This document shows, one piece after another, positions 1 to 11,679 of a stretch of DNA of 64,000 nt. The first letter of the stretch is position 1, and every line of letters begins with the position of its first letter. The position numbers and the translations under genes are program-made. The DNA is taken from assembly GCA_027475525.1 (NCBI GenBank), contig JAMWFC010000082.1, forward strand, positions 310,001-374,000, written 5' to 3'. The DNA is from Macrolepiota albuminosa. Its lineage: Eukaryota > Basidiomycota > Agaricomycetes > Agaricales > Agaricaceae. The notes beneath the pieces are model-generated. The model ran no database searches. It was not told where the DNA came from and saw only the letters and a program-made list of their open reading frames with translations.

Positions 1-50
1 CCATTGTATGACCTGGTGGTAAACCAGGAGAGAGATCCGCGGTCTCAGGA

Positions 51-1426
51 GTGTCGCTGCCAGCGAGCCAAATGCCTTCATTGATGTATCTGGTATTGCC
101 CAAGAGCTCGTCAGCTCATTCTGAGGGTCAACCGGATATTACCCAGTACTCGGAAATGGTACAAGGCAGCGCATTTGCGCATAGTACCCCCTTCCGGACT
201 GCACCTACTGAACAGCTTTTGGAATATGTGGCCGATGCGGCTACTGAACCGGGACCATCATCATTGACAACACAAGGACAGGCGCAAGGGCCAGCAATAG
301 TGGTCAGTAGGGAGGACGACAATGTCGTAAGGCTGGAAAAGGCATCAACAGTGCCTGGAATTCCAGAGTTGCACAGATGGGCCGGCAAACAGCCGCAAGT
401 GAGGCATGACGGCCTCAGGAGAGTTATGGACTTAGAGTCCGAGCTGGAATCCTCAGATGATGAGGAAAGCAAAAGGTCGCATTCGACTTTCTCAGGAGAG
501 TTATGGACTTAGAGTCCGAGCTGGAATCCTCAGATGATGAGGAAAGCAAAAGGTCGCATTCGACTTTGTCTATCCAGTTACAGCTAGTATTGGACTGATA
601 TCCGGCGGTCGCGAAGGAATCAACGTGAAAGCGTCTTCAGCTTTATGTAGTGAAGCACTTACAGTTGCTGGCTGCTAGGAGCCACGATGTACCCCGTGCA
701 GATTTGAATGAATATATCAAATTGTTTGTGCGCATCTTCGAACTCGAAGTAGTGGAATACCTTAAGCGCAAAGCGGCGCGAGGGTCAGCAGTCTCAACGG
801 CTACTCCAGCCGACTCAGTAGAATGTGAGATGAGTGTGCGCAGACAAGCGCCATTAATCGGGGACGCAATGGAATTGCTCAATGCGCCTCATCAGGCTAA
901 TGAGTCTCAGCAAGACTACGTTCGGCGCCAGAACGCCGCAAACCGTCAACGCATTGTTAGCAGAGTGCCTCAGCAGGCATTGTCTGAGGTGGAGACTGTA
1001 ACGACGACTCCGGCAGAGCCAGAGGCACTACTTGCAGTGCAGGAGGTTAAGACACCTCGTAAGCAAGTTACAATCAAGGAGGAGGTGGACGAAGTCCACA
1101 TTCTTGAGGAGCGAACGCGACTGCAACGCGTAGTGCAACACGTCCACCTAGTGGACAACTGGAATGAACACGTCAATTACCAGAGAATACGCAACCAGGA
1201 CTTGCGCGATCATGGTGAGTCGTTAATTGACGACCAGGGGGTAGTCTTTGAAGAGCGTGAGGGTGTAATGCCTGTTGATGATATGTGGCGACAATTCGTG
1301 GCTCGGACGGCTGAACCAGACAGAGGTTCGGGTGGTAGTGATAATAGTAGTGACCACTACAAGCGGAGGGAGCCAAGTCATCGCAATAACGACGGTGGAG
1401 GTCGTGATCGCAAAAATAACAATTGA
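51..1426 (+). pseudogene. gypsy-1 gag, N-terminal part (broken)
   Basis: Two open segments, 51-512 and 650-1426, become the same reading frame if the 77-bp duplication at 414-567 is collapsed. Two TGA codons then remain between them, at about 596 and 626, both of the kind produced by CGA to TGA. The product is hydrophilic and charged, with an acidic stretch (ESELESSDDEESKR) and a C-terminus rich in Arg, Asn and Asp. There is no recognised domain. I assign it to gag because it directly precedes the capsid-like segment in the same element. It could instead be an independent short ORF. No start codon choice can be defended, since the upstream sequence is missing. Confidence 0.45.
414..567. repeat. 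77-bp exact direct duplication
   Basis: ctcaggagagttatggac begins at 414 and again at 491. Period 77; shifts the gag frame of gypsy-1. Confidence 0.88.
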
Positions 1427-1561
1427 GACGATAATAATCGTCGTAATAGTGGTAAGCAGGCTGGTGGAGCACCAGCAGAGCCACAGGTAGGGCGACAGGC
1501 CACCCCACAGCCAGAACAAACGGCCAATGAACACCTGTTTTGCAGTCATCGGGCATTTTCG

Positions 1562-2282
1562 ATGCCCGCACCTCATGAATTGCATGAAACTACGCCGGGA
1601 ATGAATGAAGCTGTCAGGATCCATATGGATCATATGCATGACCGCCTCACTCATCTGGTGGATGACTCCCTTGGAGTCAGATTTAAGTTTCCTGCTGGGG
1701 TAAGTCCCCGTAAATCCGATGGTAAGCACATACGTGCGTACACTGGAGGACATAGGTTCTCTCAACTGGAGGACTGGGCCATGGACGTGTGCTACCACCT
1801 CGCAGCCTGCTGCTATGGTGGAGACGACATGGACCAGGAGAGGATATTTGTGCTACATGAATTTATGGAGGAAGAGGCTCGGAATTGGTTCCGTCGCCAT
1901 TGTTCTCCACATTAATCGCGACAAAATGCATTGGACATTTAAGGAAGTCCTGATAGGACTGTACAATCATTTTGTCAACGCTGCTATGATGCAGGAAGCT
2001 CGTGATGCCTTTAGAAAGGCAGTGTATGACGCTAAGACTGGCGTCCAGACCTTTTATGATGACCTGGTGGGTCATGCACAGAATATGGCCGTCTATCCAG
2101 ATGAATACACTATATGCGAGACATTCCTGGATGGAATACCCGCAGACATGAGGAGAGCGTTGATACGTGACGACAATTTGTCTCCGGAGGTCAATACTGT
2201 GACCGAATTCTTGGCGTATGCCATCCGTTATGAGCAGCCGACACGGACAGTGAACCATTATGAGCAGTGGAGTTCCCGCTGA
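1562..2282 (+). pseudogene. gypsy-1 gag capsid-like region (frameshifted)
   Basis: Segments 1562-1915 and 1719-2282 are in different frames and join by a frameshift near 1900, where FRRHC of the first runs into VLHINRDKMHWTF of the second. The merged protein has the usual pattern of the retrotransposon gag family: a Trp/Phe-rich helical block with EEEARNWF, then W-T-F-K-E-V-L-I-G-L-Y-N-H-F, then a helix-rich stretch ending in FLAYAIRYEQ. Gag would form the particle that packages element RNA. It lies directly upstream of the zinc knuckle. The frameshift is not at a 77-bp duplication, so it is probably a real lesion. Confidence 0.65.
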
Positions 2283-2423
2283 GGAACTGCAAACCGTCAG
2301 GCAGTGAAGGTGGGAACCTTCCTGGCCAAATGGACGGAGATGGAGAACAATTGCAATCCATGATTCGTTGTTTGCAAGACAATTTCTGGAGGCCAATGGC
2401 CTCAATCAAAGCCTGCTGGACAA

Positions 2424-3389
2424 TTGCCAGCGAAGGATAGCCAACCTTTTTCAGGTCAGAATCAAGTAGCACTGAGAGGAGCGGTGGCGCCTGCAGCGCG
2501 TATGACAGGCAAACCCGCTGGGGTTCCAGGAGCGGCCCAGAGAAGGCCTGCAGGGGATCCCTCAGCGTGCTACAATTGTGGCAGGAGCGGACATTTCGCT
2601 AAGAAATGCCCCGCCCCTCCTAAGGCACACATCCGAGCGGCCCATACGGCTGCGGCACTGAGTGATGTCGTCAGTGACGACAAAGACAATGAGGTCGTTG
2701 ACGAAACAAAGGAGGAGCTGCAAGTAGAGGCTGACGGGTCGGAAGTAGATGACGCCGAGAGCGTCCAGATTGATGGCGACAAATACGTCGCAGTGGATGT
2801 GTACGACAGTGACTATTATGCTCATGAGGACAAGGAAGAACACCTGTTTGCACTGACTGAGTGCTGTGGAGATCAGCGCGTCCGAATGAGACGTGTAACT
2901 CTGCAGAAGGCAACGAATAAGTTGCAGCGGCCACGCTATACTCCCAAAGAGAAGGAGTGCCTGGTCATGTATGTTGATGTCAATGGACATCCGGCATGGA
3001 CGTCGTGGGACTCGGGGAGTACCACTACGGGCATTATGCCCCAGTTTGCTCACGTCAACGTGATTCGCGTTCATGAACTGGAGGAGCCATTGATGCTCCA
3101 ACTGGGGACTGTCGGGAGTCGCGCTATGGTACAGTTTGGCGTGGAAGTGAGAATGAAGACGGCAGGGACGTCGACAAAGGAATATGTGGATATAGCAAAT
3201 TTTGATCGCTACGACATGATTATCGGTACGCCGTTCATGCGTAAGAACAAGGTGTTGCTGGATTTTGTGAACAACATGGTCGTTGTGAATGGTACACCTT
3301 TGAAGGTGGAGAAAGTTGTGTTAAACAACACAGATGGTTGGTTGAGGCGCTATTGGGCAACTGAAAAGCGGCGTGATGAATGCAACTGA
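2424..3389 (+). CDS. gypsy-1 nucleocapsid zinc knuckle and aspartic protease
   Basis: A 321-codon open segment. Residues 49-62 form a CCHC zinc knuckle (CYNCGRSGHFAKKC, from about 2568), the RNA-binding signature of nucleocapsid. An acidic linker follows (residues about 80-150). Residues about 195-300 are a retroviral-type aspartic protease: catalytic loop WDSGSTTTG followed by the conserved hydrophobic-Gly motif MIIGTPFM. The protease would cut the Gag-Pol precursor. The first Met is only the first in the open segment; the real product is part of a polyprotein. It ends at a TGA at 3387, upstream of RT. This is one of the better preserved parts of gypsy-1. Confidence 0.8.
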   Translation: MPAKDSQPFSGQNQVALRGAVAPAARMTGKPAGVPGAAQRRPAGDPSACYNCGRSGHFAKKCPAPPKAHIRAAHTAAALSDVVSDDKDNEVVDETKEELQVEADGSEVDDAESVQIDGDKYVAVDVYDSDYYAHEDKEEHLFALTECCGDQRVRMRRVTLQKATNKLQRPRYTPKEKECLVMYVDVNGHPAWTSWDSGSTTTGIMPQFAHVNVIRVHELEEPLMLQLGTVGSRAMVQFGVEVRMKTAGTSTKEYVDIANFDRYDMIIGTPFMRKNKVLLDFVNNMVVVNGTPLKVEKVVLNNTDGWLRRYWATEKRRDECN

Positions 3390-3413
3390 CTAGATGGTCG
3401 CAGGAGAGCGACT

Positions 3414-3934
3414 GTGCAGGAGGTGGAGGACAAACAGGTCCCACCAAAAAGCCTGCCGGCAGACTCGCCGGCTATACTGATGTCTGAGAAAGAGTTTCAA
3501 GGAACTCTGGAGAAGGGGAAGCACCTGGATGTGACTGGGTGTACCAATGGAAAGCCTAAACAGGCTGTGCAGTGCAAGAATGAGCGTAGTAAACGCATGG
3601 TGGAGTCGCTGGAATGCCAGCCGACTAGCTCTCGAGTGAAGGTTGAGGATCTCGTCAAGGACGAGGTATACAGTACGATGGGAACTGTGGGTAGCATTAG
3701 ACTAGCTCTCGAGTGAAGGTTGAGGATCTCGTCAAGGACGAGGTATACAGTACGATGGGAACTGTGGGTAGCATTAGGTCGCTAATGGACCAACCAGTGC
3801 CTCGGCCAGAAGTGCAATGGGCGTATGACCCACGAATGCCATGGGAGTGGAATGAGTTGGTAGCATCAATGGTGACGCAGGCTATGGGAAGGGTGCAGGC
3901 GACCCAGACGGGAGAAGTGTACCGTCACGCATGA
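3414..3934 (+). pseudogene. gypsy-1 protease-RT linker (contains 77-bp duplication)
   Basis: Open segments 3414-3716 and 3713-3934 are in different frames and contain the two copies of a 77-bp exact duplication (3623-3776). Collapsing the duplication brings both into one frame, giving a charged linker with VEDLVKDEVYSTMGTVGSIR, then a segment reading to a TGA at 3932. Other gypsy polyproteins have an unstructured region between protease and RT, and this matches that position. No catalytic motif is visible. Confidence 0.5.
3623..3776. repeat. 77-bp exact direct duplication
   Basis: gactagctctcgagtgaagg begins at 3623 and again at 3700. Period 77; shifts the frame of the gypsy-1 protease-RT linker. 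Confidence 0.88.
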
Positions 3935-3997
3935 GAGGACGAGATTTCTGAAACATCGGATATTGTATTTGACGGACTCTCGCTGAAAGCGAGAAGC

Positions 3998-5647
3998 GTG
4001 CAGTCTTTGGCAAATACAACAAGGAAACAACCGGTTGTAAGGTTGAATCCGGGAGATCTCACAGAGGAGCACGTACGTGCCTTACGGGAGCGATTTGAAC
4101 CAAAGGTTCAACCGCGTATAGCACGCGTAGCCAAAGGAAAAGGTAAGGCTGTGAGCCTTACAGAGGAGGATATTCCTCGATTGCGCCAGCAATGGCAACT
4201 GGAGTTTGCTGATATTGTCAATGGAACGAAGGAAGAGCTTCCTCCATGGTGGGAGGTTAATCATGAGATCAACCTCATTGACGATAACAAGCAGTACAAA
4301 TATCATTTGCCTCGCTGCCCGCGAGCACTACAGGATCAACTTTGTGAAAAGACGAATAGATACATAAATGCAAAGTGGTGGGAACCACAACCGGCGGTGC
4401 AAGCTGCACCATTACTTTGTATTCCCAAGAAGGATGGAACATTAAGGACTGCATTGGATGCGCAACAGCGCAATGATAATACAGTCAAGGATGTGACACC
4501 TCTTCCAGATCAGGAAGTAATACAAGAAGATGTTGCGACAGCAAAGTATAGGTCAAAAATTGACCTTACAGACGTGTACAAACAGGTTCACATACATGAG
4601 GAGGATATACCGAAGACGCTGTTCTCATCCCTGATGGGGACGTTTGTGAGTAACATCATGCAGATTGGTGATTGTAATGCACCAGCGACATTTCAGAGGT
4701 TAATGACCTCAATCTTCTGAGATGTAATTGGGAGGTTTATGCACATCTATTTAGACGATATATTCATATTTTCTGACTCCATTGAGGAGCATGAGCAGCA
4801 CCTACAAGTCGTATTTGAACGGCTATGGAAGGCCAGTCTCTATCTCAAATGGAAGAAGTGCGAGTTGTACGCAATGAGTATAGATTGTCTCGGTCACGTC
4901 ATTGACGAGAAGGGCATTCATCCAGATACAGATAAGCTCGACCAAATCCGAGAGTGGCATACTCCACGCACATATAATGATATCCAACGATTTGTTGGAC
5001 TGGTGAACTATATTGGCAACTTCTTGCCAGACATCACTGCATACACTGGGCCACTTATGGCCATGACCCAGAATGGGTCACCGTTTCATTGGAGACCACT
5101 GCATCAGCGGTGTTTTGAGATGATTAAGCGCATATGCGCAAAAACACCAGTCATCCGGCCAATTGACCCACGCATCAACGAGCCCATCTGGCTCATTTGC
5201 GATGCGTTGAAGACTGGGGTTGGGGCCATGTTTGGCCAAGGTAAAACGTGGCAGACTTGCCGACCAGCGGGATTTATGTCCCGTAAATTCACTGCTGCTC
5301 AGCAGAATTATGCTGTGCACAAGTTAGAGACACTCGCCATCCTGGAAGCCCTCCTAAAGTGGGAGGATAAACTGATGGGATATAAGATCCACATTATTAC
5401 GGATCACAAAGCACTAGAGTTCTTCAAGACTCAGGTGCACCTGTCTCCACGACAACGTCGCTGGATTGACTACATGTCGCGGTACCAGTTCGACATCACC
5501 TATGTAAAAGGTGAATTGAACAAAGTGGCGGATTGCCTATCTCGATATTTCGAGAGTGATACTCAAGATGACGTCCATGATGCGCATGACTATGTCCAGG
5601 CAGACAAACGTATTGACCCAGAGGGCGAGGATTTGCCTCTGCATTGA
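3998..5647 (+). pseudogene. gypsy-1 reverse transcriptase-RNase H
   Basis: One reading frame with a single internal TGA at 4718, in SIF-stop-DVIGRFMH; gypsy-2 reads SIFQDIIGRFMH there. Motifs in order: LLCIPKKDGTLRTALD (RT), YRSKIDLTDVYKQV (first catalytic Asp), the YLDDIFIFSD catalytic box at about 4748, the GLVNYIGNFLP connection, then RNase H with LICDALKTGVGAMF, YAVHKLETLAILEAL, ITDHKALEF and ADCLSRYFES. This enzyme would copy element RNA to DNA in the particle. The frame stops at 5645 (TGA), where the duplicate copy has TGG. From 4846 on it is the left half of the 1218-bp tandem duplication. Confidence 0.88.
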
Positions 5648-7267
5648 TTCCATGAAATCAGGGAACATAGGGTCGAGTTACATGCCATGTGAGCACAGGA
5701 AACACGTCGCAGTAAGCGACTGCACAAACAGCGAGAGACTCGCGATATCGAAGCCCAGGTGCTAGTGGATCATGAGGCCCCTCAGCCAAGTGAAGAGACA
5801 AGGCAAGGGGTGCCGACGGGAGGTACTGGTATGACGCTCTAGCAAGCGCTGGAGTCACAGGACCATACGCCTGCACTGGCTGACTTAGGCAATGCGCAAT
5901 TCCACACACGTATCCAGCAAGGATAGAAGGATGATAATCTCTTCGTAGAGATTCTGAACAATATCCAAGCGCATCCACGCTTCAAGGTGGAGCAGCAGCT
6001 CGTCTACCTTACCAGACCCACGGGGTCCAAAGTCATCTGCATTCCCCGGGAGAGGTCGTTGATCAAATGGAAGAAGTGCAAGTTGTATGCAATGAGTATA
6101 GATTGTCTCGGTCACATTATTGATGAGAAGGGTATTCACCCGGATATGGATAAGCTCGACCAAATTCGAGAGTGGCATACTCCATGCACATATAATGATA
6201 TCCAACCATTTGTTGGACTTGTAAACTATATTGGCAACTTCTTGCCAGACATCACTGCATACACAGGGCCACTTATGGCCATGATCCAGAATGGGTCCCC
6301 TTTTCACTGGAGACCGCTGCATCAGCGGCGCTTTGAGATGATTAAGCGCATTTGCACAAAGACGCCAGTCATCCGGCCAATTGATCCACACCTCAATGAG
6401 CCCATATGGCCCATATGTGACGCATCAAAGACTGGGGTTGGAGCCATGTTTGGCCAAGGTAAAACGTGGCAGATTTGCTGACCAGCGGGATTTATGTCCC
6501 ATAAATTCACTGCTGCCCAGCAGAATTATGCTGTACACAACTTAGAAACACTCACGATCCTGGAAGCCCTCCTAAAATGGGAGGATAAACTGATGGAATA
6601 CAAGATCCACATCATTACGGATCACAAAGCACTAGAGTTCTTCAAGACTCAGGTGCAACATTGCTGGATTGACTACATGTTATGGTACCAGTTCGACATC
6701 ACCTATGTAAAAGGTGAATTGAACAAAGTCGCGGATTGCCTATCTCAATATTTCAAGAGTGATATCCGAGATGATGTCCATGACACGCATGACTATGTCC
6801 AGGCAGACAAATGTATTGACCCAGAGGGCAAAGACTTGCCCCTGCATTGGTTCCATGAGATCAAGGAACATAGGGTCAAGCTACGTGCCATGCGGGCGCA
6901 GGAAACATGTCGCAGTAAGCAACTGCATGAACAGCGAGAAGCTCGTGATATCGAGGCCCAGGTGCTGGTGGAGCATGAGGCCCCTTAGCCAGATGAAGAG
7001 ACAAGGCAAGAGGTGCCTCTGAGAGGCACTGATATGACGCTCCAGCAGATGCTGGAGTTACAGGACCATAATCCTGCACTGGCTGACTTAGGCAATGCGC
7101 AATTCCGCACACGTATCCAGCAGGGATACAAGGATGATAATCTCTTTTTAGAGATTCTGAACAATACCCAAGTGCATCTGCGCTTCAGGGTGGAGCAGCA
7201 GCTCATCTACCTTACCAGACCCACGGGGTCCAAAGTCATCTGCATTCCCCAGGAGAGGTTGTTAATC
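4846..7267 (+). repeat. In-frame 1218-bp tandem duplication inside gypsy-1 pol
   Basis: The sequence from 4846 (caaatggaagaagtgc) recurs from 6064 with offset 1218 bp, which is 406 codons exactly, so frame is kept. The unit covers the RT thumb, the whole RNase H and the start of the integrase region. The two copies differ at scattered sites, mostly transitions at CpG, so the duplication is old, unlike the identical 77-bp duplications. The join is at gttgatcaaatgg, where the integrase N-terminal text of copy 1 runs directly into the RT thumb of copy 2. Confidence 0.9.
5987..6988 (+). pseudogene. gypsy-1 second RNase H copy from the tandem duplication
   Basis: Same frame as the first copy, with stops at 6479 (TGA) and 6986 (TAG). 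It repeats the RT connection (YAMSIDCLGHIIDEKGIHPD), RNase H (ICDASKTGVGAMF, ITDHKALEF) and the acidic tail. A small deletion removes the LSPRQRR motif: after KTQVQHC the sequence goes straight to WIDYML. Its start at 5987 is integrase-proximal text (EQQLVYLTRPTGSKVICIPRE) fused to RT sequence, which is the duplication junction. It is non-functional. Confidence 0.85.
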
Positions 7268-8572
7268 ACGACTATCCTGGACCAGGCCCATAGAGTAGTG
7301 GGCCACTTCGGAACTCAGAAAACGCTGGACTATGTGCGACGCTGGTACTGGTGGCCGCAAATGGCCAAAGAGACGAGCCAATTCTGCTCGACATGCGAGC
7401 TATGTCAACAGTCGAAAGTATTGACTTTGAAGCCACCGGGAAAGCTTCATTTGCTACCCATACCGGTCAAACCTTGGGATTCGATCGGGATGGACTTTAT
7501 AGGTCCGTTCCCCAAGTCGAAAGGCTTTAACTACCTGTGGGTAGTGATCTGCAGAATGACCAGTATGGTCCATCTCATTCTGGTGAGAACCACCATGACA
7601 GCGTCAGACTTGTCGTGGATCTATCTCAAGGAGATAGTACGCCTCCATGGACTGCCAAGTTCAATCGTAAGCGATTGAGATGCTAAGTTCACTTCCAAAT
7701 GGTGGAAGGAGTTGCACAAACTGCTGGGAGCAAAGTTGCTCATGTCAACATCGTTTCATCCGCAAACGGATGGTCAAACTGAACGCGCAAATAGAAATAT
7801 CGTGCAAATCTTGCGAGCGTTCGTACGTCCTGATCAGAAGGACTGGGTGGATCGATGTCCCCTCATGGAATTCACGATAAACGTGAGTATATCAGAAACT
7901 ACCGGGTATTCACCCTTTGAACTCAACAATGGCTACATGCCATCCATGATTCGTGAACTTCATATGAACGAAGTTATTCATGTGGGAGTAAAGCAGTTTG
8001 CGCGCAACGCGCTGAGGAATCTGGCAGATGCCCATGATGCAATTATAGAATCACGTGTATGGCAGACCAAACATGCGAATAATCGCAGACGTGATGGGCT
8101 GGACATTGAGAAAGGGAGCCTAGTGTACCTTTCAACAAAGAACTTGAACCTGCCGAAAGGCAGGGCGAGTAAGCTGTGTCTGAAATGGATTGGACCATAT
8201 AAGGTCCTTGAGGCGGAACCGAGCACGTCTAACTACGTGCTGGAACTACCCCAGGCGCTGCAAGCGCGCAGGATAGTGCCCAAGTTTCACGTGTTGCTAT
8301 TGCGACCGTATATGGCCAGTAGTGATGCGCTATTTCCTAATCGCGCAACTCCGGAGCCGTATGACTTTGGAACTGGCAACGACCAGGAGTGGTTTGTAGA
8401 TGACCTCATAGGTCATCGGTGGACGAAGGGAAGCCTCGAATTCGAGGTGAGGTGGAGCCTAGGTGATACTACCTGGAAACCGCTAGTGAACTGCAAAGAC
8501 CTTGCAGCAATGGACAGGTACCTAGAGTTGCAGGGCGTGAAACACCCTCAACAGCTAGCAAAACGCGCATAA
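7013..8572 (+). pseudogene. gypsy-1 integrase with C-terminal chromodomain
   Basis: One frame with a single TGA at 7676, at the SD-stop-DAKFTSKWW catalytic position; gypsy-2 has SDCDSKFTSQWW. HHCC zinc-binding domain: HRVVGHFG plus CSTCELCQQ. Catalytic core: MDFIGPFPKS (Asp), SD.DAKF (Asp), then SFHPQTDGQTERANR (Glu). The C-terminal residues, about 8390-8535, form a chromodomain-like fold (LIGHRWTKGSLEFEVRWSLGDTTWKP..LAAMDRYLEL), which in chromoviruses targets integration to marked chromatin. It ends with TAA at 8570. It inserts element DNA into the genome in the nucleus; here it is dead by one stop codon plus the upstream lesions. Confidence 0.88.
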
Positions 8573-8730
8573 TGCGCGTGTGGTGGTGGAATGTGGACGA
8601 AGTCCACTTTGATCACCGGTGAGAAGCCGGGTGGTGTGTATTTGTGGTTGTTTACACCACTAGCGGAATTGGGAGATTGCTCTTTTTTCTTTCTTTTCTC
8701 AAGTCCCAATACACGTAGTCTACGTGTCTA
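8573..8730 (+). other. Spacer between gypsy-1 pol and third ORF
   Basis: 158 bp with a short inverted motif (tggacgaagtcca, 8591-8603) and a pyrimidine run tctttttctttcttttctc at about 8681-8699. No LTR-like TG...CA boundary and no polypurine tract were seen, so the third ORF lies inside the element rather than beyond its 3' LTR. Confidence 0.4.
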
Positions 8731-10206
8731 GTGAACATGGCCTATTGGGGGCCGCAAAAGAGTGATCAGAGCCGGCAAGGCTCTAGTGGAGGGGGGAGAC
8801 CCCCAAATATACAAAACCGTGATTACCCTGATCAGTACCAGAGGCAGCCGCCATATCCAGTGGCAAGCCAGTTTCAGTCAGCGGTGGCCTATCCAGGCCG
8901 TGATGAGCCGCTTCCATACCAGACACCCCTCCACTTGCAAGAGATGGAGGTCAATGACAAAGGGTGCTATGGGCGCCCGGAGGACAGCACGCGCTGCGAG
9001 CACTACTATCAGGAACCGTTGTCACGTCCAACTGTGTCGTATCCGACGTATGCAGGTGTGGTGACGGGGCCGCCGTCAGTATCATGGGCGCACCGGCCCA
9101 TGAAAGAGTCATATGGGGAGCCTGCGCCACAAGCACAGATTGTAGCTGGGTCAGACATGCTGTTGGGCAGACTGGAAGCAGCGGGACAGCCAGTCCCTGC
9201 AACTGTGTCCTTCCTGCAGGACAGTTTGGCCATGATGGTGATGGAGGGGCTGCTCGACCAGATCGAGCTGATGAAGAGGCAGCGCATCGCAGCGCTGGAG
9301 CAGATTGAACGCGCGTCTAAGTGCAAAATCGCCACGAATGAGGAATCGACTGCTGAGGTCAAGAGGGCTAGATATCAGCCCAGTCGACCGGTTGGCCTTC
9401 CACGGGCAAGGATGCCGTCGGAAGCGCAATTCGCGTGCCATGAGCAGCCTGTTCAGCCCGTGGCTTCATCATCGCGGTTACCCGAGTCAGGCCCGCAGGC
9501 CTCTTCAGAGTCGCTGGCTGCCGTCAGTGAACCCTTGGCAGGTCTGTCCCTGGGTCAGCGGGAAGCCGCATCATCTCAGGCCCCACCTAGGGGGCCCAAA
9601 ACCGTCGCTGTGGTGCCAAGAGCGCCCGTTATTGTCACTCCTCGCGCTGGGCCTGGAGGAAATACTCTGGCGCAAAATGTGCCTGCCCCTCCAGTGGCTC
9701 AGCCACAACCAGAATCGTCCGCCCTGACAAAGTCAGGGCCGTCTCGTCAGCGCTGCGGCCACAAGCTGCCTCTTGATGCCTCCAAATTGGAGGTTATACT
9801 CTTTCCTGCTGGCATTCCCGCATGAGCGGGAGAAGTCCAGATGTTATTTATGCTGCCGGTGTTTGTACCGGCCCCACCAGAGAAGTATCCCGTGGTCGTA
9901 TTGACCCCAGACCCCTGTACGCCGGAGCAGTATGATAGTCTAGTGGCGACCTCGAGAGGGAAGACCAGGCCTGAAAAAGGCAAAAAACCAGTACCATCCC
10001 TGTCCAACGAGAGCGACTATGGAGAGTCGAGTTCGGAGCAGGAGGAGGACGGGGAGGAGGGGGAATCGGCCGTGGACCGATTCCAACGAGTATCGCGCAA
10101 TAAGCGCATTGCAAAGAAGAAGGCGATTTGTGCCAAGGAGCTAAAGGCCCAGAAGTATAGGGCTGAGGATGAATTCTCGGGGAGGATCCCCGATGGCTTG
10201 GGGTGA
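8731..10206 (+). pseudogene. gypsy-1 third ORF, N-terminal half (Gln/Pro-rich)
   Basis: Open segments 8731-9825 and 9841-10206 share one frame and are separated by a TGA at 9823 (IPA-stop-AGEVQ, consistent with CGA to TGA). The product starts with a Gln/Pro/Tyr-rich region (QNRDYPDQYQRQPPYPVASQ). A helical block follows near residues 140-210 (LLGRLEAAGQPVPATVSFLQD...MKRQRI), then Ser/Pro-rich sequence and an acidic patch (ESSSEQEEDGEEGESAVDRF). The same order occurs in gypsy-2 (13099-14609), where the matching helical block is LLQRLGDNGYNVPAESSFLRD. It sits where env or accessory genes lie in some Ty3 elements. No signal peptide or convincing membrane segment is seen, so I do not call it env. 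Function unknown. Confidence 0.65.
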
Positions 10207-11679
10207 AGGTGTGGGGTCCGCTCGATATCAAGCGAATGAACTCGTGCTTTAGAGGAGCACTCAGCCATTGCACCTATTATTCGTATGCCACAAATACGGT
10301 GCTGATAGGAGCTGATGCCAATAGAGCGGCATCATATGAGTATTCCTCTGGCCATCCTGCCCACATCCCAGGCACGATTGTGTATAAGCACGCCCCACGC
10401 GGTCTTCCCCGCACTCTGTTAGAGCTGGACCAGCTCTATAAGTACTATGCAAATGTGCATGTCCCGCGTCACGACAGAATCGTTGCGTATATGTTGATCA
10501 CAGAGCTCCAGATATTTGCGCAGCGGACAGTTGAGGCTCTGCATGATTGAACCATGCAGCTCCTGATGAAGGAGCCTAAGTACCAAGAACTCATCAACCC
10601 GATGCAGGGCCCTGACAACCTCGCTCTTGTCAAGCGACAACACATTCCGGGGCGCTTCTTGCGCACAAAAGACAATGGCACCACAGCGTTGCGCGTAATG
10701 CACGCTCAGGATCCAGCCACACCGTTCGACCTCGACCAACTGGCGCAGTACGCGCTGGTCTTTGGCCGACCCGGGTTGGAAAATACCTATCAAGGTATCG
10801 CCGTGGATCATGCCTATTGCATGCACTGGTGGACCCTCTTTGGGTTCGCCTTATGTCGAGCTCTGTGCACTAACAGCGCAGCCAAGCCGGTGATCGTGCA
10901 GCGCATGACCCTCGTCATGGCCCGTCCAGGGCTTTATCGAGAGGCGATTGCCTCGTATGATGCCATGTTCTCCGAGCAGCCATTTGAGCCCCAACATGGG
11001 CCACAGCTCGAAATTCACCAAGTTCACGTGCCCGACGACCATGCACAGAACTTCTCCGATGACGACGCGTTACGCGTCCTTCTACACAACCGGATACCGC
11101 TGGAATGGGTGGACCATGCGTACACGTACGGCGTAGTCTTTCTGGAACAGCAGTTCCATTCCTCCATGATGTCAATGGACATCTTCAAACAGGTCAATGA
11201 CAAGCATGGAGCGCCTCTCCAAGTATGGCACCCCTGCCGCAATCCTGCAATGGGACGGATGGCGGGAGATGACTAAAGACGATCACTATCGTCTTATGTT
11301 CAAGCATCACGAGGAGAGCAAGCTCCCGGAAAACCCTGAGGCCAACGGCCTCTATTACTTAATTGGCATGGACCCAAATCGGGTCAACCTCCTAAAACGC
11401 TCGGCAGCGCATGACCTGCCAACAGCGGACATGGACCCAGGCCGGATCAATCTCCTGTCACGCACGGCAGAGCAGGGTACGCTCACCACCACAGCTTCAG
11501 CGATTAACGTTGCACTAACAGAGCCTATGGTGGTAGACACGCCTGCAGTCGAGGGGCCTATAACCCCACCGAGGACGGAATTGGCACCTCCCCCTCCCGC
11601 GATTAATGTCGCACTGGAGGAGGAGGCAATGGTGACTGAGACGGGCATGGTTGCGGGAGCATCGTCATCCGGGTCCTAG
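10203..11679 (+). pseudogene. gypsy-1 third ORF, conserved C-terminal half
   Basis: A frameshift at about 10203 links it to the N-terminal half: GRIPDGLG continues as VKVWGPLDIKRMNS in the next frame. One TGA at 10548 and a second frame change near 11200-11270 lead to the final segment ending at 11679. The conserved core matches gypsy-2 with GRIPD.LGV, then TNT..IG, then Y..APRG.P, then QFALDYLGSYALLYG in gypsy-2 against FDLDQLAQYALVFG here, then TGLAMD against QGIAVD. The tail has two near repeats of the type MDPNRVNLLKR / MDPGRINLLSR and paired Ala/Val/Glu/Pro segments (AINVAL). The family is not recognised. Conservation in two diverged elements argues that it is element-encoded and was once under selection. 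Confidence 0.6.

Noticed and set aside
1173..1798. Minus-strand ORFs of 130-190 codons opposite gypsy-1 gag
   Set aside because: They are shadows of the gag frame with His/Tyr/Thr-rich composition and no family pattern.
8964..9727. Alternative-frame ORFs across the gypsy-1 third ORF
   Set aside because: Only the frame beginning at 8731 is collinear with the gypsy-2 copy.
8731..11679. Calling the third gypsy ORF an envelope gene
   Set aside because: Position fits, but there is no signal peptide, no clear transmembrane anchor and no cleavage site pattern.
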